NCBI GenBank assembly: GCA_020853575.1
Contig: JADYYP010000081.1
Location: 62,001-126,000 of the forward strand
DNA length: 64,000 nt
Direction of reading: 5' to 3'
From: Planctomycetota bacterium
Lineage (GTDB): Bacteria > Planctomycetota > UBA1135 > GCA-002686595
This document shows, piece after piece, positions 38,665-46,894 of this stretch. The translations under genes were made by a program, and so were the position numbers. The notes beneath the pieces were generated by a model. The model had not been told where the DNA came from. It was given only the letters and a program-made list of their open reading frames with translations, and did no database searches. How positions within the stretch are numbered: the first letter of the stretch is position 1; every line of letters starts with the position of its first letter.

Positions 38665-40098
38665 ATGTCGTCGAAGACCGATCCGCGCGCTGAAGCATTC
38701 CGCTTGTTGCCCTCGGTCGAGGAAGTGCTGCACGATGCGGCGCTCGTGGAGCCGGCTGCGCGTGTTCCGCGGGAGCTGTGGGTCGGGTTCGTCCGCGACG
38801 TTTTGGAAGCCTGGCGAGGCGAGATCAAGGCCGGAACGCTCGACGCGACACGGCTCGGCCATCAGTTGGCGCGCGGCGAGCTCGCGGCGGCCCTGAGCGA
38901 ACGCGTGGAGCGCGAGCGCCGCGCCGGCATCGTGCGCGTCGTCAACGCCACCGGTGTCGTGTTGCACACGGGCTTGGGCCGCGCCCCGGTGCACGTCGAG
39001 GCCGCGGAGGCCATGGCGCGCGCGGCCAGCTCGTACTGCGTGCTCGAGGTCGACCGCGAGAGCGGGGAGCGCAACCAGCGCGACGAGCGCCTGTCGGCGT
39101 TGCTCCAACGCCTGACCGGGGCCGAGGCCGGCATCGTGGTCAACAACAACGCCGCCGCCGTGTACCTGTTGCTCAACACCTTCCTGGAGCGCGGGCGACG
39201 CGACGAAGTGATCGTCAGCCGCGGTGAGCTGGTCGAGATCGGCGGCTCGTTCCGCGTGCCCGACGTGATGGAACGCGCGGGCGTGGTGCTGCGGGAAGTC
39301 GGCACGACCAACCGCACGCGCATCGAGGACTACCGCTCGGCGATCGGCGAGCGCACCGCGCTGCTGATGAAGGTGCACACCTCGAATTTCCGCGTCCAGG
39401 GCTTCACGGAGGAGGTCGAGCCGCGCGCCTTGGCCGAGCTCGGCGCGCGCGCCAAGTTGCCCACGGCCTTCGACCTCGGCTCGGGCCTGCTCGAAGGCGA
39501 CGGGCTGGAGCCGCTCCCGGCGTCGATGCGCGAGGAGCCGCGCGTGCGCGACGCAGTCGAGTCCGGTGTCGACGTGGTCACGTTCTCCGGCGACAAGTTG
39601 CTGGGCGGGCCGCAGTCGGGCTTGCTCGTCGGCAAGCGCGCGACGATCACGGCCTTGCGCCGAAACCCGGTCTACCGCGCGCTGCGCCAAGACAAGGCGA
39701 CCATCGCGGGCCTGGAGCGCACGCTGGAGCTGTACCTCGCCGGGCGCGGCGACGAGATCCCCTCGCGTGCGATGCTGCGGGCCAGCGCCGCGGAGATGGA
39801 GACGCGCGCGCGCGAGCTCGCCAGCCGGCTCGCCAGCGTGGCTGATTGCGCGATCGAGGTCGTTGCCGAGCAGTCGCAGCCGGGAAGCGGCAGCGCTCCC
39901 GGAGTGTTCCTGCCGACGTTCGCGTTGCGCGTGACCCACGCGCGGGCGAGCGCGGCGCAGCTGGCGTTGGCCCTGCGCCGGGGAGAGCCGCCGGTGTTCG
40001 CGCGCGTGCAGGACGGCGCCGTGCTACTCGATCCGCGCACGCTGCTCGCGGGCGACGCCGAGCTGCTCGAGCGAGCACTGCGGGCAGCGGTGGTGTGA
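38665..40098 (+). CDS. selA: L-seryl-tRNA(Sec) selenium transferase
   Basis: A 477-residue PLP enzyme. NATGVVLHTGLGRAP marks the N-terminal part, and the PLP lysine is Lys311 in FSGDKLLGGPQSG. It converts seryl-tRNA(Sec) to selenocysteyl-tRNA(Sec) with selenophosphate. The presence of selD (44991) and tRNA-Sec (51274) in the same window supports an active selenocysteine system. ATG at 38665 is chosen over the upstream in-frame ATG at 38644 because TACACT would overlap the latter's coding region. The ABC exporter genes follow 31 bp later. Confidence 0.95.
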   Translation: MSSKTDPRAEAFRLLPSVEEVLHDAALVEPAARVPRELWVGFVRDVLEAWRGEIKAGTLDATRLGHQLARGELAAALSERVERERRAGIVRVVNATGVVLHTGLGRAPVHVEAAEAMARAASSYCVLEVDRESGERNQRDERLSALLQRLTGAEAGIVVNNNAAAVYLLLNTFLERGRRDEVIVSRGELVEIGGSFRVPDVMERAGVVLREVGTTNRTRIEDYRSAIGERTALLMKVHTSNFRVQGFTEEVEPRALAELGARAKLPTAFDLGSGLLEGDGLEPLPASMREEPRVRDAVESGVDVVTFSGDKLLGGPQSGLLVGKRATITALRRNPVYRALRQDKATIAGLERTLELYLAGRGDEIPSRAMLRASAAEMETRARELASRLASVADCAIEVVAEQSQPGSGSAPGVFLPTFALRVTHARASAAQLALALRRGEPPVFARVQDGAVLLDPRTLLAGDAELLERALRAAVV

Positions 40099-40129
40099 GC
40101 CCGCGCGTTCGCTCGAGATTCCGCGAAGG

Positions 40130-41101
40130 ATGTCGGCCGTCAGCGGCACGCAACGCCCGAGGATCGAACCCGTGATCGAAGTCGAGTCCCTGTCCAAGCG
40201 CTATGGCGAGACGCTGGCCGTCGAGCAGGTCTCGTTCACCGCGCAGCCCGGCCGGATTTTCGGCCTGCTCGGGCCCAACGGCGCCGGCAAGTCGACCACC
40301 ATCGGCTGCATCAGTGGGCTGCTCGCCCCGAGCGCGGGCCGCGTGCGCGTCCTCGGCTACGACGTGCAGCGCGAGGCGCGCGAGGCCAAGCGCTCGCTGG
40401 GAGTCGTCCCCCAGGAGTTGGCCCTGTACGACGACCTCGACGCGCGCGAGAACCTCGCGTACTGGGGCTCGCTCTACGGCTTGCGCGGCGCGACGCTGCG
40501 GGCGCGAGTCGACGACGTGCTCGAGGAGCTCGGACTCGCCGACCGCGCGAAGGAGCGTGTCGCGCACTTCAGCGGCGGCATGAAGCGACGGCTCAACTTC
40601 GGTTGCGCCGTGGTGCACACACCGCAGGCCTTGTTGCTCGACGAGCCGACCGTCGGCGTCGATCCGCAGTCGCGCGTGAAGCTGCTCGAGCTCGTCAAGC
40701 GGCGCGCGGCCGCGGGCGCCTGCGTGTTGTACACGACGCACTACATGGAGGAGGCCGAGGACCTGTGCGACGAGCTGGCGATCGTCGACCACGGCAAGGT
40801 CATCGCGGCCGGAAACCTGGCGACGCTGCGCGCTCGGCTGGGAGAGCGCGACGTGTTGCTCTTGGCGGGCACGTTCGTGCCCGAGCTCGTGCGAGGGGCG
40901 CTCGAGCCCCTGGGCGAGCTGGAGATCGTCGCGCTCGACGCGAGCTCGCTGACGCTCTCGGTCCGCGACGCCTCGCGGCGCTTGGCTTCGATCTTCGCCT
41001 GCCTCTCGAGCGCCGGGTGCGAGGTGCGCGAGACGAGCCTGCGCCAGCCGAGCCTGGAGAGCCTGTTCATCGCGTTGACCGGCAAGGAGCTGCGCGAGTG
41101 A
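40130..41101 (+). CDS. ABC exporter ATP-binding protein
   Basis: A 323-residue ABC ATPase of the drug/lipid exporter (ABC-2) type. Walker A is GPNGAGKST (about 50-58), the signature is HFSGGMKRRLN, and Walker B is ALLLDEPTVGVD; a C-terminal extension follows the nucleotide-binding domain. It powers the two permeases encoded next, the first of which overlaps it by 4 bp (GTGA). The start is uncertain: homology begins near IEVESLSKRYG, about 15 residues after the ATG at 40130. Substrate unknown. Confidence 0.9.
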   Translation: MSAVSGTQRPRIEPVIEVESLSKRYGETLAVEQVSFTAQPGRIFGLLGPNGAGKSTTIGCISGLLAPSAGRVRVLGYDVQREAREAKRSLGVVPQELALYDDLDARENLAYWGSLYGLRGATLRARVDDVLEELGLADRAKERVAHFSGGMKRRLNFGCAVVHTPQALLLDEPTVGVDPQSRVKLLELVKRRAAAGACVLYTTHYMEEAEDLCDELAIVDHGKVIAAGNLATLRARLGERDVLLLAGTFVPELVRGALEPLGELEIVALDASSLTLSVRDASRRLASIFACLSSAGCEVRETSLRQPSLESLFIALTGKELRE

Positions 41102-42360
41102 GCAGCGTGCTGGGGCCGATGATGCTGGCCGCGGCGCGCAAGGACCTGGTGCGGCGCTGGCGCGATCCGTGGGCACTCGCGATGTGGATCGGCATCCCGC
41201 TGGTGATCGGGGGCCTGATCGTGCTCGCGATGGGGGGGCGCGGCGGGCCCGCGCCGCGCGCGCACGTGTTCGTCGTCGACCGCGACGACAGCTTTCTCTC
41301 GCGCCTGCTGGTGAGCGCGCTGTCGAGCGAGCGCGCCAAGGTGATCGAGGCCGAAACGCTCGAGGAGAGCGTGGCGCGCGAACGCATGGATGCCGGCGAG
41401 GCCTCGGCGCTGCTGGTCATCCCCGAGGGCTTCGGCGAGGCCGTGCTCGAGGAGCGCGCGTCCACGCTCGAGCTCGTGACCAACCCCGCGCAGCGCATCT
41501 TGCCGGCGATTCCTCGGAGCGCGCTCGAGATCCTGTGCGAAGGCACGTTCTACCTGCAGCGCGTCGTCGGCGACGAGCTGAAGTCGATCGCCGCGGAGTT
41601 CACCGACGATGACGACGCGTTGACCGACCTGCGGATCGCCGAGGCCAGCGTGCGCATGCGCCACGGCATCGAGCGCGTCGCACCATTGCTCTTTCCGCCG
41701 GCGATCACGGTCGAGACCGTGATCCCTCCCGAGACTGGACCGGCGCACGGCGAGCGCTCGCTCGCCAGCCTGTACTTCCCCAGCATGCTGCTGATGGCCT
41801 TGATGTTCATCGCCGAGGGCCTGGCGGACGACGTGTGGCGCGAGCGCGAGCTCGGCGCGTTGCGGCGCATCGCCGTCGGGCCCAGCGGCGCGGTCCCGGC
41901 GCTGTTGGGGAAGGTGCTCGCGGGGTGGGTGTTGATGGCGGCCATCAGCGCGATCGCGCTTGCGATCGCGGTCGTGGTGTTCGACATCGCGCCGGCGCGC
42001 GTTCCGCTTGCGCTGCTGTGGTCGAGCTTCGCGGGCGCGGTGTTGTTCACCTTGATGGCGACGCTCAAGCTCATCGCCAGCACCCAGCGCGCGGCGGGGA
42101 TGCTGGGCAATTTGCTGCTCTTTCCGCTGTTGATGGTGGGCGGCTCGATGATCCCGTTCGAGGCCATGCCCGAGTGGCTGCGCGGCGTCGGGCGCTTCAC
42201 CCCCAACGGCTGGTCGATGGAGATCCTGAAGGGGCTGATTTACGGGGATCCGCGCCCGCTCGAGCTCGCGCTGGCGTTCGTCGGGCTGGGAGCGATCGGA
42301 ACCGCCTTGCTGGCGTGCGCCGCGCTGCGCATGCGCTCGTTCGCGCGAGGTGGCGCATGA
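41098..42360 (+). CDS. ABC-2 type exporter permease, first subunit
   Basis: A 420-residue protein. One N-terminal membrane segment (IGIPLVIGGLIVLAMGG) precedes a large extracytoplasmic domain (about 45-220) and five C-terminal membrane segments, as in YhfP/YbhS-type ABC-2 permeases. It includes FPLLMVGGSMIPFEAMPEWL near the end. GTG at 41098 overlaps the ATPase stop and the end overlaps the second permease. Together the three genes form one heteromeric exporter. Confidence 0.88.
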   Translation: MSSVLGPMMLAAARKDLVRRWRDPWALAMWIGIPLVIGGLIVLAMGGRGGPAPRAHVFVVDRDDSFLSRLLVSALSSERAKVIEAETLEESVARERMDAGEASALLVIPEGFGEAVLEERASTLELVTNPAQRILPAIPRSALEILCEGTFYLQRVVGDELKSIAAEFTDDDDALTDLRIAEASVRMRHGIERVAPLLFPPAITVETVIPPETGPAHGERSLASLYFPSMLLMALMFIAEGLADDVWRERELGALRRIAVGPSGAVPALLGKVLAGWVLMAAISAIALAIAVVVFDIAPARVPLALLWSSFAGAVLFTLMATLKLIASTQRAAGMLGNLLLFPLLMVGGSMIPFEAMPEWLRGVGRFTPNGWSMEILKGLIYGDPRPLELALAFVGLGAIGTALLACAALRMRSFARGGA

Positions 42361-43499
42361 TCCGCGATGTCCTGGTCGTCGCTCGCAACGACCTGCGGCG
42401 CGTGCTGCGCCAGCGCGAGACCTGGATCTGGACCTTCGCCATGCCGCTGGTGTTCTTCTACTTCTTCACCGCCATCCAGGGCGGATCGAGCGGCACCGAC
42501 CACCCCAAGGACCCACTGACGCTGGTCGTTCCGGACGCCGGCGGCGTGTTGGTCGACGAGCTCGAGCGGCGTCTCCAGGGCTTGGACTACGAGGTCGCGC
42601 GCGTGGCCGAGTTCGCGCCCGATGCTCCCCGACCCGCGCGCGTCGTCGAGGTGCCCGCCGGCTTCGACGCGGCCGTGCTGGCTGGCCGAGAGACCAGCGT
42701 GCGACTGTTGCGTCCCGAGGGCGGCAACGCGACCGAGCTCGACCGCTTCCGCGTTTCGCGCGCCGCGTTCGGGGTGTTGGCCGACGTCGTCACCAACGCC
42801 GCGCGCCGCCGCGAGCAAACGCCCGAGAGCTTCGCCGAGCTGGCGGCTTGGCCGCGCGCGCTGTCCCTCGACGTGCGCCCGGCCGGAACGCGCGTGCGCA
42901 TCCCCAGCGGAAAAGAGCAGTCGATTCCCGGCACGCTGGTGATGTTCACGCTGGTGTTGCTGCTCACCTCGGGTGCGATGGGCTCGTTGCTCGAGCGGCG
43001 CCAGGGTCTGACGCGTCGCTTGGCATCGGCGCCGCTCTCGCGCGGCGCGATCGTGCTCGGCAAATGGTGCGGCGTGTACGGGCTCGGACTGCTGCAGATC
43101 GCCTACGCGGCCGCCGCTGGCACGCTGTTCTTCGGGCTCGAGTGGGGGCCCGACGCCTGGGTCGTGGCGCTGGTGTTGTGCGCCTGGGCCGCCTTCGTGA
43201 GCTCGCTCGCGCTGTTGTTCGCCAATCTCGTCGCCACCGAAGGACAAGTGATCGGCCTGGGCGTGCTCGCTTCGAACCTGCTCGCGGCGCTCGGCGGATG
43301 TTGGTGGCCGATCGAGGTCACGCCGCGCTGGATGCAGGCCCTGGGCGGCCAGTTGCCGAGCGGAGCGACCATGAACGCGCTGCACCGGCTGATGATCTTC
43401 CAGTCCGGCCCGAGCAGCGCGCTGCCCGCGTTGGCCTACTTGACGTCGGGCGCGCTGCTGCTCGGATTCGTCGCCGCGCGCCGGTTTCGTTTCGCTTGA
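42357..43499 (+). CDS. ABC-2 type exporter permease, second subunit
   Basis: A 380-residue protein with the same architecture as the preceding permease: an N-terminal membrane segment (WTFAMPLVFFYFFTAI), an outside domain and a C-terminal membrane bundle including TLVMFTLVLLLTSGAMGSLL. The ATG at 42357 overlaps the previous stop (ATGA). It completes an exporter of the YbhFSR/linearmycin-type class. Nothing nearby fixes the substrate. The MATE transporter that follows 69 bp later may share the transcript or have its own promoter (TAGACT at 43505-43510). Confidence 0.88.
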   Translation: MIRDVLVVARNDLRRVLRQRETWIWTFAMPLVFFYFFTAIQGGSSGTDHPKDPLTLVVPDAGGVLVDELERRLQGLDYEVARVAEFAPDAPRPARVVEVPAGFDAAVLAGRETSVRLLRPEGGNATELDRFRVSRAAFGVLADVVTNAARRREQTPESFAELAAWPRALSLDVRPAGTRVRIPSGKEQSIPGTLVMFTLVLLLTSGAMGSLLERRQGLTRRLASAPLSRGAIVLGKWCGVYGLGLLQIAYAAAAGTLFFGLEWGPDAWVVALVLCAWAAFVSSLALLFANLVATEGQVIGLGVLASNLLAALGGCWWPIEVTPRWMQALGGQLPSGATMNALHRLMIFQSGPSSALPALAYLTSGALLLGFVAARRFRFA

Positions 43500-43568
43500 G
43501 CGAGCGTAGACTGCCGCGCCCTGCGCGCCGCACGCGCCAGCCCCAAGTCCCGCAGCGCCTGCGGCCCG

Positions 43569-44942
43569 ATGCATGCCATGCCGAGCTCCGTGAGGTCGGA
43601 AGCGCGCGAGCTCCTGCGGCTCGCGGTGCCGATCATGTTGACGCAGTTGTCGATGATGTCGCTGGGCGTCGTCGATCTGTTGATGGTCGGGCGGTTGGGG
43701 CGCGATGCGGTCGGCGCAGTGGCGCTGGGCAACATCGTCAAGGTCGGCACGGCGATGGTCGCGATGGGACTGGTGCTCGGCATCGACCCGTTCATCGCTC
43801 AGGCACACGGAGCGCGCGATGCACGCGCGGTCGCGCTCGCTCTGCAGCGCGGGATCGTGATCGCGGTGCTGGCGAGCTTGCCCGTCGCGCTGCTGTGGTT
43901 GTTCGCGGAGCCCTTGCTCGTGGCCAGCGGCCAGGATCCGGCGGTGTCGGCGGTGGCGCACGACTACGTGCTGGTGCAATTGCCGTCGATCCCGCTGTTC
44001 TTGGCCTACTCCGCCCTGCGCCAGTACCTGCAGGGCCGTGGAATCCTGCGGCCGGCGCTGCTCACCGCCTTGGGCGCCAACGTGCTCAACGTCGCGCTCA
44101 ATTGGATCTTCATCTGGGGGCACTTCGGCGCACCCGCGCTGGGCGCGGTTGGTTCCGGCGTCGCGACCAGCATCGTGCAGGCGGCGATGCCGGTGCTCCT
44201 GATCGCGCTGATCCGCGCCGGGAAGCTCCACGCCGGGGCCTGGGTGCCGTGGAGCGCTGCCGCGTTCGAGCCGCGCGCGCTGCTCGCGATCCTCAAGGTG
44301 GGCGCACCCCAGGGAGCGCATTTCGCGGCCGAAATCTGGGGCTTCCAGATCGCCGGACTGTGGGCCGGGATGCTCGGCACGGCGGAGCTCGCGGCCAACT
44401 CGATCGTGCTCAATCTCGCGTCGCTGTCGTTCATGCTGCCGCTCGGCGTCGGACTGGCCGCGGTGACGCGCGTCGGCAATTTGATGGGCGAGCGGCGCGC
44501 GCAGGACGCGCAGACCGCATCGTGGGCGGCGCTCGCACTGGGGGGCGCGCTGATGGCCGTGTGCGCCGTGCTGTTCTGGGTGCTGCGCGTCGAGCTGCCG
44601 AGCTGGTACACCAGCGACGAGGCCGTGATCGCGCTCGCGGCCGCGAGCATGCCCGTCGCCGCGGCATTCCAGCTCTTCGATGGCCTGCAGGTCGTCGCCA
44701 GTGGCGTGCTGCGTGCGATCGGCACCACGTTGCCGACGGCGATCGCGAATCTGCTGGGCTACTACGCGCTCGGCTTGCCCTTGGGGTGGTGGTTGACGTT
44801 CCGGCGCGACATGGGCTTGCCGGGCCTGTGGTGGGGCGTTGCGTTGGGCGTCGCGGCGGTCGCCGTCGCGCTGGTGGTGTGGATCGCGCTGCGCGGTCCG
44901 GCCAAGCACGCGGCGCTGCTCGACGCAGCGCGCGAGAGCTGA
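43569..44942 (+). CDS. MATE-family efflux transporter
   Basis: A 457-residue protein with about twelve membrane segments in two halves. The N-terminal half has LRLAVPIMLTQLSMMSLGVVDLLMVG and GIDPFIAQAHGARD; the C-terminal half starts near KVGAPQGAHFAAEIWGF. These are MATE (NorM-type) hallmarks of Na+- or H+-coupled drug or metabolite export. ATG at 43569 is used; another ATG lies three codons later. It lies between the ABC exporter genes and selD. Confidence 0.9.
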   Translation: MHAMPSSVRSEARELLRLAVPIMLTQLSMMSLGVVDLLMVGRLGRDAVGAVALGNIVKVGTAMVAMGLVLGIDPFIAQAHGARDARAVALALQRGIVIAVLASLPVALLWLFAEPLLVASGQDPAVSAVAHDYVLVQLPSIPLFLAYSALRQYLQGRGILRPALLTALGANVLNVALNWIFIWGHFGAPALGAVGSGVATSIVQAAMPVLLIALIRAGKLHAGAWVPWSAAAFEPRALLAILKVGAPQGAHFAAEIWGFQIAGLWAGMLGTAELAANSIVLNLASLSFMLPLGVGLAAVTRVGNLMGERRAQDAQTASWAALALGGALMAVCAVLFWVLRVELPSWYTSDEAVIALAAASMPVAAAFQLFDGLQVVASGVLRAIGTTLPTAIANLLGYYALGLPLGWWLTFRRDMGLPGLWWGVALGVAAVAVALVVWIALRGPAKHAALLDAARES

Positions 44943-44975
44943 GGCAGCGCGCGTCGACTGCTGCCGGGTCGAGGC

Positions 44976-44981
44976 TAAGAT
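44976..44981 (+). promoter_or_regulatory. -10-like TAAGAT, 9 nt before the selD ATG
   Basis: TAAGAT precedes ATG 44991 by 9 nt with no visible Shine-Dalgarno, so the leader would be about 2 nt. Consistent with the pattern before selA and yceH. Confidence 0.42.
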
Positions 44982-44990
44982 GCGCGCCGC

Positions 44991-46055
44991 ATGAGCGACC
45001 ATCCCCACAAGCGACTCGTCGACTTCGCCGACTGCGCGGGTTGAGCGGGCAAGTTGCCCCAAGGGCAACTCGCGCACGTGTTGCGCGGCCTCTCGACCTC
45101 CAGCGACGAGCGATTGCTCGTTGGACCCCAGACCATGGACGACGCCGGTGTCGTGCTGCTGGGGCAGGGAGAGGGTCTGCCCGCGGGCGTTTCGCTGGCG
45201 CTGGTGCAGACGGTCGACTTCTTTCCGCCGGTGGTCGACGACCCCTATTGGTACGGCGCGATCGCGGCTGCCAACGCGCTCTCCGACGTGTACGCGATGG
45301 GCGGTCGACCGGTCAGCGCGCTGGTGTTGGCTTCGTTGCCCAAGGACTGCCCGAGCGAGTGGATCGCCGAGATCCACCGCGGCGCATTCGACAAGGCGCG
45401 CGAGGCCGGTGCGTGCATCGCCGGCGGCCACACCGTGCAGGGCCAGTTGCAGTTCGGTCTGGCGGTGACGGGCGTGGTCGATCCCGCGCGCATGACCGCG
45501 AACAGCGGCGCGCGCGCCGGAGACCTCGCGTACCTGACCAAGCCGCTCGGCATGGGGACGATGACGACCGCCGCGAAGGGCCAGAAGATCGAGTGGAGCG
45601 CGATGCTGCCGGCGGTCGAGCAGATGGCGCTGCTCAACGCGGCCGCAGCCGAGGCGATGCTCGCGGCGGGCGCGCGCGCCTGCACCGACATCACGGGCTT
45701 CGGGTTGGTCGGCCACGGGCGCAACGTCGCAGTGGCGAGTGGCGTCACGCTCGAGATCGAGAGCGCGCGCGTGCCGCTGTTTCCTGGGGTGCTCGAGCTC
45801 GCCGTTCGCGGACTGAACTCCGGCGGCGCGAAGCGCGGGCGCGCGGGGCTGAAGGACGAAGTGCGCGTCGTGGGCGCGCTCGCCGAGCCGTTGCTCAACC
45901 TGCTGTTCGACGCCGAGACCTCCGGTGGATTGTTGATCGTCGTCTCACCCCAACAGGCGCCGGTGCTCGAGCGCGAGCTCGCGGCTCGCAAGCTGCCGTG
46001 CCAGCGGATCGGGCGCTTCAAGCCCAGTTCGGGCGTCGCGGTCGAGATCGTGTGA
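44991..46055 (+). CDS. selD: Selenophosphate synthetase, itself a selenoprotein (Sec18)
   Basis: A 354-residue protein including selenocysteine. ATG at 44991 opens a frame that meets TGA at codon 18 (45042-45044) and continues without interruption to 46055. The context, Cys-Ala-Gly-Sec-Ala-Gly-Lys-Leu, is the SelD active-site loop, where other SelDs carry Cys or Sec followed by the ATP-contact Lys. The remainder has VQTVDFFPP, the family's conserved DDPYWYGAIAAANALSDVYA region and GGHTVQ. SelD makes selenophosphate from selenide and ATP. A strong hairpin directly follows the TGA. Calling the gene from the second codon block alone would lose the catalytic residue. Confidence 0.93.
45045..45073 (+). 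promoter_or_regulatory. Bacterial-type SECIS hairpin in selD
   Basis: Directly after the UGA, AGTTGCCC (45052-45059) pairs perfectly with GGGCAACT (45063-45070) around a CAA loop; outer GCG (45045-45047) and CGC (45071-45073) can close a lower stem. The loop begins 16 nt after the UGA, within the range usual for bacterial SECIS elements that bind SelB. Confidence 0.8.
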
Positions 46056-46063
46056 CGTCGCGC

Positions 46064-46894
46064 TCAGCGCGCCAGCCGCCAGACGATCGGGACCTCGACG
46101 ATCGAGGCGCACGCTCGACCCCCGACGCGGGCCGCGAAGAAGCTCCAGCCTCGCACGGCCTCGAGCGCCGCCGCGTCGAGCACGTCGAACCCCGACGAAG
46201 TGACCAGCGTCACGTCCTCGACGCTGCCGTCCGCGCGCACGCGCACCGACAGCACGCACGTACCCTCCCAACCGCGGGCGCGTGCGGAGCGCGGATAGGG
46301 CGGAGCTGGATTGGTCGCGTAATCGGGCCGAGCGGCGCTCGCGGGTGCCGCGGGTTGGGTCGCGGCATCGTCCGGTGCCGCCGCGGGCGCGTCGAAAGCT
46401 GCGGGCGCCTCGTTTCGCGCGCTTCGTTCGGCGCGTGCCGCCTGCCGTCGCGCCTGGGCGCGCGAGGCGAACTCCCACGGCAGCCGCGGGAGCTCATCGG
46501 TGACGAGCCTGGGCGCGCCTGCGGCGAGGGAGCGGACCTCGGGCGGCTCTGCGGGCTCGGGGAATTCCTGTTCCACCAGTCGCGGCTCGTCGCTGGGCTC
46601 CGCGCTCGGGGTCACGTCGCGTTCGCGCTCTTGCTCGTGCTCGTGCGGCTCCGCTGCATCGAACCGCGGCGCGCGCTCGGCATAGGCGAGCTCACGGCAC
46701 TCGAAGGTCAGCGCGCGCTCCGCGGGAGCCGCTGCGCGAGCGAGCTCCCAGGCGGCATAGGCCGTCGCGACCGTCATGTGGGCCAAGAGCGACGCCGTGA
46801 GGATGCGCGAGAAGCGCGTGTCCGTGCCAGCGGCGGGCGCGGCGAGCCGCAGCGCGAGCGCGCGCCGCGCCATGGATCTCGCCGCGTGGCGCAT
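46064..46894 (-). CDS. tonB: TonB energy-transducing protein
   Basis: A 276-residue protein. A single membrane anchor lies at about 30-50 (LTASLLAHMTVATAYAAWEL), then a long Glu/Pro/Ala-rich periplasmic spacer, and a C-terminal TonB domain from about residue 195 (PPYPRSARARGWEGT, SVRVRADGSVEDV, ALEAVRGWSF). It transmits inner-membrane proton-motive energy to outer-membrane receptors. The ATG at 46894 shares one base with the receptor stop (TGATG), so the pair is coupled. ExbB/ExbD are not in the window. Confidence 0.87.
   Translation of the reverse strand: MRHAARSMARRALALRLAAPAAGTDTRFSRILTASLLAHMTVATAYAAWELARAAAPAERALTFECRELAYAERAPRFDAAEPHEHEQERERDVTPSAEPSDEPRLVEQEFPEPAEPPEVRSLAAGAPRLVTDELPRLPWEFASRAQARRQAARAERSARNEAPAAFDAPAAAPDDAATQPAAPASAARPDYATNPAPPYPRSARARGWEGTCVLSVRVRADGSVEDVTLVTSSGFDVLDAAALEAVRGWSFFAARVGGRACASIVEVPIVWRLAR

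Noticed and set aside
45042-45044. selD as a pseudogene broken by a stop codon
   Set aside because: The stop is TGA exactly at the catalytic Sec/Cys position, a hairpin follows, the rest of the frame is intact, and selA and tRNA-Sec are present.
42240-45716. Very long minus-strand frame opposite the ABC permease, MATE and selD genes
   Set aside because: Gln/Arg/His-rich antisense artefact; the plus strand holds recognised proteins.
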